Shown here: positions 54,495 to 62,729 of the stretch, in pieces | Layout: each line of letters opens with the position of its first letter | How positions within the stretch are numbered: position 1 is the first letter of the stretch | Assembly (NCBI GenBank): GCA_031292555.1 | Contig: JARLGV010000104.1 | Location: 62,001 to 126,000 of the forward strand | Reading direction: 5' to 3' | Origin: Fimbriimonas sp. | GTDB taxonomy: Bacteria; Armatimonadota; Fimbriimonadia; Fimbriimonadales; Fimbriimonadaceae | Length of the DNA: 64,000 bases | Notes under the pieces: model-generated | What the model was told of the DNA's origin: nothing | Seen by the model: only the letters and a program-made list of their open reading frames with translations | Databases searched by the model: none | Translations under genes and position numbers: made by a program

Positions 54495-55838
54495 TCATTC
54501 GGGCTTCGGCTTGAGGCGCAGCTTGCCTTCGTATCCGCGATCGGTCGGCTTATAGTATTCCCTTCCAACGAGACCGTCAGGCAGATACTGCTGTTCTACG
54601 ACGGCGCCCTCGAAATCGTGTGCATACAAATAGCCCTTGCCATATCCAAGATCCTTCATCAGGCCAGTGGGCGCGTTGCGAAGGTGAATCGGAACTGGGT
54701 CGTTTCGTGTCTTCTGGACGTCGTCTTCGACCTGCCCCCAGGCAACGTAGATGGCGTTGCTCTTCGGCGACGTTGCCATAAACGCGACAGCCTCGGCCAA
54801 CGCCAGCGCCCCTTCCGGCATGCCGATGAAGTGGACGGCTTGTTGGGCAGCTATCGCGATCGGCAAGGCTTGGGGATTCGCCAACCCTATATCTTCGGTT
54901 GCCATGCGTACGATTCTTCGCGCCAGATACATCGGGTCCTCGCCGCCGTCTAGCATGCGGGCCAGCCAGTAAAGGGACGCGCTCACGTCACTGCCTCGAA
55001 CACTCTTGTGAAGCGCCGATATGAGGTCGAAGTGCATCTCGCCGTTCTTGTCATAGAGGATCGCGCGTCGCTGGATGGAGTTGGTGACCGTTTCCATATC
55101 GACGACCAGATCGTCTGCCGGATCGATTCGGCGAGATTCGGCGACGGCAACTGTAAGCTCCAACATATTGAGCGAAGACCTTGCGTCTCCGTTCGCCAGA
55201 TTGATGATTGCCCGGTCTGACTCCTGTTCGAATCGGATCGGCAGGTTCCCAAAGCCTCTCTCTCTATCCGTGACCGCCCTTTCGAGTACATTCCCGATCT
55301 CGTCGTCGGTCAGGGCGTTCAAAACATAGACGCGCGTTCTGGACAGAAGCGCGGAGTTGACTTCGAACGACGGATTCTCAGTGGTTGCCCCGATAAGCGT
55401 CACGGTACCGTCTTCAACAACCGGGAGAATGGCGTCTTGCTGAGCCTTGTTGAATCGGTGGATTTCATCGATAAACAGGATGGTGCGCTGCCCGAGTCTA
55501 CGCCTGTTTCTAGCTAATTCAACGATTCTGCGTAGATCGGCGACGCCGGCTGATACTGCACTCACGCGATCGAAGTTCGCCGAAGTAACCTGAGCGACTA
55601 TCTCAGCAAGCGTTGTCTTGCCGACTCCGGGTGGGCCCCAAAGGATGACCGACCCAAGACGATCCGCTGTTACGAGCTTCCGAAATGCGGCATCGGGGCC
55701 GACCAAATGCCGCTGCCCGAAGAACTCATCGAAATTACGGGGCCTCATTCGCGATGCCAAAGGGGCATCGGTGCTCCCCACCATGCTCTCGAATAGCCCC
55801 GCCGCATCATCCGATTCGCGCCTCATCGTATTCACCAT
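54495..55838 (-). CDS. rarA: Replication-associated recombination protein A (MgsA) AAA ATPase
   Basis: 447 residues. PLASRMRPRNFDEFFGQRHL, Walker A GPPGVGKTTLAEI, Walker B ILFIDEIHRFNKAQQD and the sensor region VTLIGATTENPSFEVNSALL are typical of RarA, as is the C-terminal SDVSASLYWLARMLDGGEDP. It acts at stalled replication forks. An in-frame ATG four codons downstream (55826) is an alternative start. Confidence 0.95.
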   Translation of the reverse strand: MVNTMRRESDDAAGLFESMVGSTDAPLASRMRPRNFDEFFGQRHLVGPDAAFRKLVTADRLGSVILWGPPGVGKTTLAEIVAQVTSANFDRVSAVSAGVADLRRIVELARNRRRLGQRTILFIDEIHRFNKAQQDAILPVVEDGTVTLIGATTENPSFEVNSALLSRTRVYVLNALTDDEIGNVLERAVTDRERGFGNLPIRFEQESDRAIINLANGDARSSLNMLELTVAVAESRRIDPADDLVVDMETVTNSIQRRAILYDKNGEMHFDLISALHKSVRGSDVSASLYWLARMLDGGEDPMYLARRIVRMATEDIGLANPQALPIAIAAQQAVHFIGMPEGALALAEAVAFMATSPKSNAIYVAWGQVEDDVQKTRNDPVPIHLRNAPTGLMKDLGYGKGYLYAHDFEGAVVEQQYLPDGLVGREYYKPTDRGYEGKLRLKPKPE

Positions 55839-55893
55839 ACGCTATTTGCGTGCCGACTTTGTCCATGCCGGCGATGCCCGGTTCGATCGATCT

Positions 55894-56685
55894 TCAGCCG
55901 AAACGGCCCGAAATGTAGTCTTCGGTCTGTTTCTTCTGGGGATACAGAAAAATGTTCTGAGTCGTGTTGACTTCGATGAGCTGCCCGCCCATGAAGAACG
56001 CGGTAACGTCGCTCGCTCTTTGAGCCTGCTGCATGTTGTGGGTGACGATAACGATCGTGTAGTGGCGCTTCAGTTCAAAGATCAGGTCCTCGATGCGGGA
56101 AGTTGCGATCGGATCGAGCGCGGAGCACGGTTCGTCCATTAAGATGATCTTGGGCTCGACTGACATCGTCCGGGCGATACAGAGTCGCTGTTGCTGTCCG
56201 CCCGACAACGACAGGCTTGATTGCTTGAGTTTGTCCTTCACCTCGTCCCAGAGGGCCGCCTTGCGAAGCGAAGTCTCGACGATCTGGTCAAGATCCGCCT
56301 TGATCTTCATGCCGTGGATGCGCGGGCCATATGCGATGTTGTCGTAGATCGACATCGGGAACGGGTTCGGTTTCTGGAAGACCATGCCGACATCCTTCCG
56401 CAGCTCGACGGCATCGACGCCCTTGCTGTAGATATCGTTGCCATCGATGAGGATTTTTCCCTCCATCCGACCGCCATCGATCAAGTCGTTCATTCGATTG
56501 ACGCAACGTAGGAACGTCGTCTTGCCGCATCCGGACGGGCCTATCAGAGAGGTGACTCGGTTGGACGCGATATCGAGCGTGATATTGCGCAGGGCTTGAA
56601 AATGGCCGTAAAAAAAGCTCAAGTCCCTGGCAGATATCTTCGGCTCGATAGTCGACAGTGCCGGCGCGCTCATTTGCAAAGTCAT
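55894..56685 (-). CDS. pstB: Phosphate ABC transporter ATP-binding protein
   Basis: 263 residues from the chosen ATG. Walker [21 protein letters not shown], the PstB-specific [19 protein letters not shown], signature [16 protein letters not shown], Walker [21 protein letters not shown] and the H loop [13 protein letters not shown]. It supplies energy for high-affinity phosphate import. PstS, PstC, PstA and PhoU are not next to it, which is unusual. Alternative starts are at 56718 and 56673. Confidence 0.95.
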   Translation of the reverse strand: MTLQMSAPALSTIEPKISARDLSFFYGHFQALRNITLDIASNRVTSLIGPSGCGKTTFLRCVNRMNDLIDGGRMEGKILIDGNDIYSKGVDAVELRKDVGMVFQKPNPFPMSIYDNIAYGPRIHGMKIKADLDQIVETSLRKAALWDEVKDKLKQSSLSLSGGQQQRLCIARTMSVEPKIILMDEPCSALDPIATSRIEDLIFELKRHYTIVIVTHNMQQAQRASDVTAFFMGGQLIEVNTTQNIFLYPQKKQTEDYISGRFG

Positions 56686-56725
56686 GATGCCAGATTTAGT
56701 GTGCGGCCAGGATGTCAACTGCAGA

Positions 56726-57817
56726 TTAAGTTGAAGTACCGCACAGCATTGCCGATTGTCTCAGGGCATGGTCGGCCAATACGATCGCGACCATTGCTTC
56801 AACCATAGGCACTGCGCGGGGAAGCACGCAAGGATCGTGTCGGCCACGTCCCTTGATCGTCGTGTTATTGTGCTCGGTCGTTACCGTGTGCTGTTCCATC
56901 ATGATCGTCGCCGTCGGTTTGAATGCGGCGCGTATCACGATCGGCATCCCGTTTGAGATTCCGCCCTGCACTCCGCCGCTGTTGTTCGAACGAGTCCGTA
57001 CAACGCCGTTCTCGTCGGCTTCGAATTCGTCGTTTGCCTGGAGTCCGGTGAGATCGGTCAGGCCAAATCCGGCGCCTATCTCAAATCCTTTGCACGCGGG
57101 GAGCGAGAGAACCGCCTTTCCGAGGTCTGCCTCAAGTTTGTCGAATACGGGTTCTCCCCAACCGGCCGGAACCCCTCTGGCAACGCATCCGACGATCCCG
57201 CCGATCGAGTTGCCTTCCTTTCGGATAGCTTCAATATGGGTCAGTATCTCCTCTGCTTTCTGCGGGTCCGGGCATCGAACAACATTTGATTCCACATCGA
57301 CCATCGAGACAGTATTCGGATCCACCGATGCCAGGATGTGGTGTACCTTCTCGACATACCCGACGATCTCGACTCCAAATCGCGATAGAATCGCCTTTGC
57401 GACGGCTCCTGCTGCGACGCGGCCAACGGTCTCGCGTGCCGAGGATCTTCCGCCGCCTGACCACGCCCGAATGCCGTACTTCTCGTCGTATGCGTAGTCG
57501 GCGTGGGATGGCCGGTATTTGTCGCGCATCTCGTCGTAATCGCGCGAACGCTGATCCTCGTTACGGACGACCATCGAGATCGGAGTGCCAAGCGACAGGC
57601 CGTCCAGAACGCCGCTCAATATATCGACCGTGTCCGATTCCTTTCTTTGAGTGACGATGCTGGATTGCCCGGGCCGTCGTCGGTCAAGTTCCAGTTGAAT
57701 CTGCTCCAAGGAGATCGCAATGCGCGGGGGGCAGCCATCGACGACGACCCCTACGCCTCCGCCGTGAGACTCACCCCAGGTGGTAATGCGAAAGAGCCTA
57801 CCGGTGCTGCTGGACAT
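56726..57817 (-). CDS. aroC: Chorismate synthase
   Basis: 363 residues, usual length. [20 protein letters not shown] at the N-terminus holds the His of the active site; [19 protein letters not shown] and the C-terminal [17 protein letters not shown] are conserved. It makes chorismate from EPSP with reduced FMN in the cytoplasm. EPSP is the product of AroA, encoded at the end of the window, and TyrA uses the downstream product. A TAGACT lies six bases before the ATG. Confidence 0.97.
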   Translation of the reverse strand: MSSSTGRLFRITTWGESHGGGVGVVVDGCPPRIAISLEQIQLELDRRRPGQSSIVTQRKESDTVDILSGVLDGLSLGTPISMVVRNEDQRSRDYDEMRDKYRPSHADYAYDEKYGIRAWSGGGRSSARETVGRVAAGAVAKAILSRFGVEIVGYVEKVHHILASVDPNTVSMVDVESNVVRCPDPQKAEEILTHIEAIRKEGNSIGGIVGCVARGVPAGWGEPVFDKLEADLGKAVLSLPACKGFEIGAGFGLTDLTGLQANDEFEADENGVVRTRSNNSGGVQGGISNGMPIVIRAAFKPTATIMMEQHTVTTEHNNTTIKGRGRHDPCVLPRAVPMVEAMVAIVLADHALRQSAMLCGTST

Positions 57818-57823
57818 ACTGGG

Positions 57824-57829
57824 AGTCTA
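57824..57829 (-). promoter_or_regulatory. -10-like TAGACT, six bases before aroC
   Basis: On the minus strand TAGACT is followed by six bases and the ATG at 57817, with no ribosome binding site. Confidence 0.45.
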
Positions 57830-57915
57830 CCGCCACCGCTTAAAGCTGCTTCCCAGACGGAGTGGAGGGCTAACTACAGGCGTATGATAGGATCGTTGGC
57901 CACTTCGGAACCGTC

Positions 57916-59013
57916 ATGCTTCCTCATTTTTATTACTCACCCTCAATCCTGGATTATGACTTCGGACCACAGCACCCGCTTCGACCGGAGCGGCTGCGTC
58001 GAACCATCGAATTGCTCGCACGATATGGGGTAGCTCCAATCGATCCCGGCCCGGGAAGGCTCTCTGACCTACTGCGAGTCCACGACGAAGCCTATGTCGA
58101 GATCGTCATGGAGTTGTCCGAGAGGCTAAAGAACCGCGTCGGATTGTCGGACCGAGAGCGTGGACACCTTTTCTCGTTCGGCTTTGGAAGCGGAGACAAC
58201 CCACCTTTCGGCGGTATGTATGAGGCCTCCATGGCATACGCGGCATCCTCGGCGGCAGCGGCACAGGCGGTTAGGGAGGGTGCGCCGCTTGCGTTTGGCA
58301 TTGGAGGCGGTCTGCATCATGCCTTAAGATCTCGGGCAAGCGGCTTCTGCATTTTCGACGATCCTGCGATCGCTTGCGCGATACTACTTGAGCGGTTCGA
58401 CCGAGTGGCGTACGTGGACATCGACGTCCACCACGGGGATGGGGTCCAGTGGATCTTCTACAACGACCCACGTGTGTTGACCTGTTCGATCCATGAAGAT
58501 GGCCGTACGCTCTTCCCTGGTACCGGCGGAGTAGACGAAACTGGGGCCGACTTCACGAGCTTCAACGTGCCAATCCAAGCGCGTACGACCGGAGACGTTT
58601 GGCTTAATGCTTTCCTGGAGACAATTCCAGCGGCTCTAGATGTATTCAAGCCGGGAGCGATCGTCCTGCAAATGGGCACGGACACTCATGTGCTTGATCC
58701 TCTGGCTCACATTCGCTGCCTGCAACAGCATTGGCTTGAGGCGGTCCGGCGGATAGGCGGCTTGGGCATTCCTTTGGTCGCCCTCGGCGGGGGCGGCTAC
58801 AACTTGACGACTGTCCCTCGCATGTGGGTTTCTGCGTGTCTGACGCTTGGGGGGGTACCGTTCGACGATGAAGTGCCGTCGGATCTTGGAGAAACTTGGA
58901 AGATGCCGTATTATTCCGACATTGGAATTGATGAACCTTCCTTTGGGCAAGATCACGCTCGAAAGGTCATTGAAATCCTGCACGAGGACATGATCCCGCA
59001 CTTGAAACGCTGA
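57916..59013 (+). CDS. Histone deacetylase-family (AcuC-like) deacetylase
   Basis: 365 residues. HPLRPERLRRTIELLARYG at the start, GGGLHHALRSRASGFCIFDD (tandem His), VAYVDIDVHHGDGVQWIFY with the zinc Asp and His, and GGGGYNLTT near the end form the complete zinc-deacetylase site of the arginase/deacetylase fold. Bacterial members deacetylate acetyl-lysine proteins, polyamines or acetoin-utilisation targets; the substrate is open. Cytoplasmic. It begins 98 bases from the divergent aroC. Confidence 0.93.
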   Translation: MLPHFYYSPSILDYDFGPQHPLRPERLRRTIELLARYGVAPIDPGPGRLSDLLRVHDEAYVEIVMELSERLKNRVGLSDRERGHLFSFGFGSGDNPPFGGMYEASMAYAASSAAAAQAVREGAPLAFGIGGGLHHALRSRASGFCIFDDPAIACAILLERFDRVAYVDIDVHHGDGVQWIFYNDPRVLTCSIHEDGRTLFPGTGGVDETGADFTSFNVPIQARTTGDVWLNAFLETIPAALDVFKPGAIVLQMGTDTHVLDPLAHIRCLQQHWLEAVRRIGGLGIPLVALGGGGYNLTTVPRMWVSACLTLGGVPFDDEVPSDLGETWKMPYYSDIGIDEPSFGQDHARKVIEILHEDMIPHLKR

Positions 59014-59054
59014 TCCAAGGCCCAGCGAGTCAAACCCCAGGGTCCTCAACAGCG

Positions 59055-59060
59055 TATCCT
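59055..59060 (+). promoter_or_regulatory. -10-like TATCCT, seven bases before the UPF0182 gene
   Basis: TATCCT then seven bases then the ATG at 59068. A leaderless-type signal of weaker match to consensus. Confidence 0.4.
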
Positions 59061-59067
59061 TAGTGCA

Positions 59068-61866
59068 ATGCAACACGACCCGGGTTCTTACCGAATCCAA
59101 ATCGATCCGCTACAGATGAAGAGGGCGCTGAGAAGAGGACGGGCGATCGCCATCATCGCGCTGATCGTCGTAGCCTTCCTGACGTGTGTCGTTCCATACA
59201 CGGACTTCCTATGGTATGCGCACGACGCTCGGCACCCAGACGTTTTTGAGGTCTCTTACGGCACTCGCGCAACTTTACTTTTGGTTGCGTTCGTGTCGAC
59301 TTGGGCGGTGCTCTACTGGAACGTTCGCAAGGCGCTCAAGGTGAGCTTGATCTTCCTGAATGCACCGGAGAACCGTGGTCAGGCGATGCTTTCAAACGCC
59401 ATCGACTGGGTTACGCGGCAGGGAAGCGTTATCGTCATGGTCGGTGCGCCGATTCTTGCGTTCCTTCTTGCTACCGGTCTGTCAGGTGAATGGAATACGC
59501 TTCTGATGGCCCAGCACGCTCAGAACTTCCACGTCAAAGACCCGATCCTCGGAATCGACCTCGGATTCTATGTCTTCTCTCTCCCCTGGTACCGGGCTCT
59601 TTCGAACTACGTGTTCGGGCTCCTCTTCGTGACAACGCTCATCTCGGTTGGCGTCTATACCGGAATCCAGGCGATGGCTCTGATTGCCAAGATCGAAATC
59701 AGCCGTCCCCATATCCGGAGTCACGTATCCGCATTGATCGGACTGTCGCTGCTTGCCTATGCGTTTCAGACCTGGCTGAAGACCTATGAATACGGTCTGG
59801 TCGATAGCGGGCAGTTCACTGGAGCCGGGTTCTCCGCGATGTACCAGTTGACGCTGATGAGGTTCTTTGTCTGGTGTGTCGTCGTCGTCGGACTGGGAAC
59901 GATGCTGCTGCAAAAGGCAGGAAAGCCGTATTCGTTCGCGATCGGTGGCGGTACCGGTCTGTTCGCGTACTACGTTCTGTTGATCTTGGGCGTACCTTTC
60001 ATCGTGCAGCGATTCTCGGTAGAGCCCGATCGAATCCACAAGGAGGCTCCGTTCGCCCAGAAGGCGATGGACATGACTCGTTTTGCCTACGGTCTTGACA
60101 AGATCGCATACAAGGACTGGGATGTCCACGACTCGCCGACTCTCGCGGAGGTTAAGGCTTCAACCGCGACCCTGGACAATATGCGCCTTTGGGACCCGGA
60201 CATCCTTAGGCAGGCTCTCGAAGCGGTTCAGAGTGTTAAGCCTTACTACGCGTTCAACGACGTGGACATCGATCGATATCGAGTCGGCGGCAAGCAGACG
60301 ATGCTAATGCTCTCCCCTCGCGATCTTAGGCTCGGCGGACTTGATCCGGCCGCGCAGAACTGGGCGAATCAGCGACTGCGGTACACCCATGGCTATGGCC
60401 TAACCGTGTCTCAAGTCGACCAAGTCAGTGCGGATGGCCAACCCGTTTTCTTGGCCAGCAACATGCCGCTCCAGACCAGCCCGGAGCTCAAAGTCGAGGA
60501 GCCTAGGATCTATTTTTCCGATGACCGTTCGGGGGCCGGAGATCCAACCGATCAGTATGCGCTCGTGAATACCGGCGAGACCGAATTCGACTTCCCGCCG
60601 GCGCACGGCAACAAATGGACCGGTGACCGGGGAGTCCCGATCAGCGGACCGCTGGCCCGGCTTGCATTCAGCATCGCTCTCGGCGATGGAAACCTGCTCA
60701 TTTCGCAAAACATCACGTCGGACACAAGGCTCCTCATGCGAAGGAACGTGGTCGAACGCGCCTCCAAGATTTACCCGTTCTTGCGCTTCGACGACGACCC
60801 CTACATGGTGATCAACAAGGGCAGACTTACCTGGATACTCGACGGCTATACGTCGACCGCAATGATCCCGTACTCGGCTCGAGTCGACTCGCCCAACGGG
60901 GCCGTCAACTACATTCGGAACTCGGTGAAGTTAACCGTTGACGCCTATACTGGCGAAGTCGACGCGTATGCCATTCAGCCGGACGAGCCCATACTCAAGG
61001 CATATCGGGAGATCTATGCTGGGCTGGTCCATGACATGAAGGACCTTCCTGCCGGGCTTGAGCAGCACTTCCGTTATCCCGAAGACCTATTCCAACTGCA
61101 GTCGATGCAGCTTATGGAGTATCACGTGACGGATCCCACCGTGTTCCTAACGAACGCCGATGCCTGGAACATCGCTAGGGAACGGGGATTGATGGGTGAG
61201 AAGGAGGCGATCCGGCCTTACTACGTGCAACTCCAGTTGGAAGGGGAGGCGACGCCCCAGTTCCAGTTGATCCTTCCGTTCACACCCAACCAAAAGCCGA
61301 ACATGAGCGGCTGGCTTTCGGCCGCCTGCGATGTGGGTAGTTATGGGAAATTGACCCTCTATCGATTCAAGGGCCCGCTGCCGAAAGGTCCGGAACTGAT
61401 GGAGGCTGACTTCAGCAGCACTCCGGAGATCAGCTACATCAACCGGCAGTATCAGAACGATCAAAGCAAGATCATCGTGGGGAATCTCCTCGTGATTCCG
61501 ATCGGCCAAAGCGTGATGTACTCCGAATCGCTGTTCCTTCAAAGCCGAACTAGCGGTATACAGGCCGTGCCGCGTCTGTTTCGCGTGATCCTCGCCACTC
61601 AGAACAAGGTGGTCGTTGGCGAGACCTACGCCGACGCGTTAAGGCAACTGTTCCAAACGCAGGAATCGCCGGTCGCCACTAGCGCTCCACCTGCTCAGCC
61701 AGGTTCAACGACAAAGCTGCCGGCGTCTACAATTGCCACGGCAAAATCTGCGCTTGAGCAATTCGATCGGGCGAACGAGGCGTTGAAGAGCGGCGACTTC
61801 GCGAAATATGGCGAACTGCAATCTCAGTTGCGGAAGACCCTCACTCAACTGGCCGCTAAGCCATAA
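59068..61866 (+). CDS. UPF0182 family membrane protein
   Basis: 932 residues, the usual size of this family. About seven membrane helices lie in the first 320 residues (for example RAIAIIALIVVAFLTCVVPY and a final one near 305), with the conserved LWYAHDARHPDVFEVSYGTR motif after the first. The large remaining part is extracytoplasmic and contains the conserved RRNVVERASKIYPFLRFDDD, LTWILDGYTSTAMIPYS and RYPEDLFQLQSMQLMEYHVT segments. Function unknown; it is widespread in Actinobacteria, Armatimonadota and Cyanobacteria. It is followed by tyrA after eight bases. Confidence 0.95.
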   Translation: MQHDPGSYRIQIDPLQMKRALRRGRAIAIIALIVVAFLTCVVPYTDFLWYAHDARHPDVFEVSYGTRATLLLVAFVSTWAVLYWNVRKALKVSLIFLNAPENRGQAMLSNAIDWVTRQGSVIVMVGAPILAFLLATGLSGEWNTLLMAQHAQNFHVKDPILGIDLGFYVFSLPWYRALSNYVFGLLFVTTLISVGVYTGIQAMALIAKIEISRPHIRSHVSALIGLSLLAYAFQTWLKTYEYGLVDSGQFTGAGFSAMYQLTLMRFFVWCVVVVGLGTMLLQKAGKPYSFAIGGGTGLFAYYVLLILGVPFIVQRFSVEPDRIHKEAPFAQKAMDMTRFAYGLDKIAYKDWDVHDSPTLAEVKASTATLDNMRLWDPDILRQALEAVQSVKPYYAFNDVDIDRYRVGGKQTMLMLSPRDLRLGGLDPAAQNWANQRLRYTHGYGLTVSQVDQVSADGQPVFLASNMPLQTSPELKVEEPRIYFSDDRSGAGDPTDQYALVNTGETEFDFPPAHGNKWTGDRGVPISGPLARLAFSIALGDGNLLISQNITSDTRLLMRRNVVERASKIYPFLRFDDDPYMVINKGRLTWILDGYTSTAMIPYSARVDSPNGAVNYIRNSVKLTVDAYTGEVDAYAIQPDEPILKAYREIYAGLVHDMKDLPAGLEQHFRYPEDLFQLQSMQLMEYHVTDPTVFLTNADAWNIARERGLMGEKEAIRPYYVQLQLEGEATPQFQLILPFTPNQKPNMSGWLSAACDVGSYGKLTLYRFKGPLPKGPELMEADFSSTPEISYINRQYQNDQSKIIVGNLLVIPIGQSVMYSESLFLQSRTSGIQAVPRLFRVILATQNKVVVGETYADALRQLFQTQESPVATSAPPAQPGSTTKLPASTIATAKSALEQFDRANEALKSGDFAKYGELQSQLRKTLTQLAAKP

Positions 61867-61867
61867 T
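61862..61867 (+). promoter_or_regulatory. -10-like CATAAT, seven bases before tyrA
   Basis: CATAAT overlaps the stop of the UPF0182 gene and is followed by seven bases and the ATG at 61875. It may give tyrA a separate leaderless transcript. Confidence 0.4.
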
Positions 61868-61874
61868 CGTTCTC

Positions 61875-62696
61875 ATGACGATTGGGATCGTGGGGCTCGG
61901 ATTGATCGGTGGTTCGATCGGTCTCGCACTCCGCGAGCCCGATCGGAAGATCATGGGTTACGACCCCAATCCCGATGCCGTGAGAGTAGCCGGGGACCGG
62001 TTTTGTATCGACTCGGTGGGGACTCTCGATGAAGTCTCTCAGGCGGATGTCGTGTTTCTTGCCGTTCCACCGATTTATGTCGTATCGGCGTTGGAAGCGG
62101 TGCGAAAGGCCAAGCGCCCGGAAACGGTTGTGACCGATTGCACGAGCGCCAAGAATGCCATGGCCGACTGGGTCATGAAGATCAAGGATCCCACGGTAGT
62201 CATAGGACACCCGATGGCTGGACACGAGAACTCCGGCGCGAAGTATGCCTCGGCTTGGATGTTTCGAGGAGCGAAGTGGATCCTGTGTCCGGTCTCGTTC
62301 ACCGACAAGCAGGCTGTACGGCAAGTTGAAAGTCTCATAAAGGCGATGGGTGCATCGCCCGTGCGAATGCCGCCGGAACTGCACGATCGCCAGATCGCGA
62401 CTCTCAGCCACCTCCCTCATGCCATCGCCGGGGCACTCGTGCAGATGCAAGAGGATCTGGCCGCCGAAGATGTCTCGGGAGGCTCCTGGCGTGACTTGAC
62501 GCGTGTCGGAGGCGTTGACCCGAATTTATGGACGCAGATTTTCATCGAGAATCGCATCGAACTGGCCAGGGCGATCGGCGATCTTGAGAGTCGGTTGGGA
62601 ACACTCAAGACGGCGCTTGAAACGAACGACGACAAGACGGTTCGTTCGTTCTTCGATCGCGCCAAGAAGGCGAAGAAGGCATTCGAGATCAAGTAG
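61875..62696 (+). CDS. tyrA: Prephenate dehydrogenase
   Basis: 273 residues. Rossmann motif GIVGLGLIGGSIGLALREPD, VFLAVPPIYVVSALE, TDCTSAKNAM, and GHPMAGHENSGAKYASAWMF, in which the catalytic His of TyrA is found. It oxidises and decarboxylates prephenate to 4-hydroxyphenylpyruvate for tyrosine synthesis. There is no ACT domain, so no visible feedback site. It is 33 bases before aroA on the same strand. Confidence 0.93.
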   Translation: MTIGIVGLGLIGGSIGLALREPDRKIMGYDPNPDAVRVAGDRFCIDSVGTLDEVSQADVVFLAVPPIYVVSALEAVRKAKRPETVVTDCTSAKNAMADWVMKIKDPTVVIGHPMAGHENSGAKYASAWMFRGAKWILCPVSFTDKQAVRQVESLIKAMGASPVRMPPELHDRQIATLSHLPHAIAGALVQMQEDLAAEDVSGGSWRDLTRVGGVDPNLWTQIFIENRIELARAIGDLESRLGTLKTALETNDDKTVRSFFDRAKKAKKAFEIK

Positions 62697-62729
62697 GACC
62701 GGGAGGCTTCGCACCGCGGCTGACGTTTT

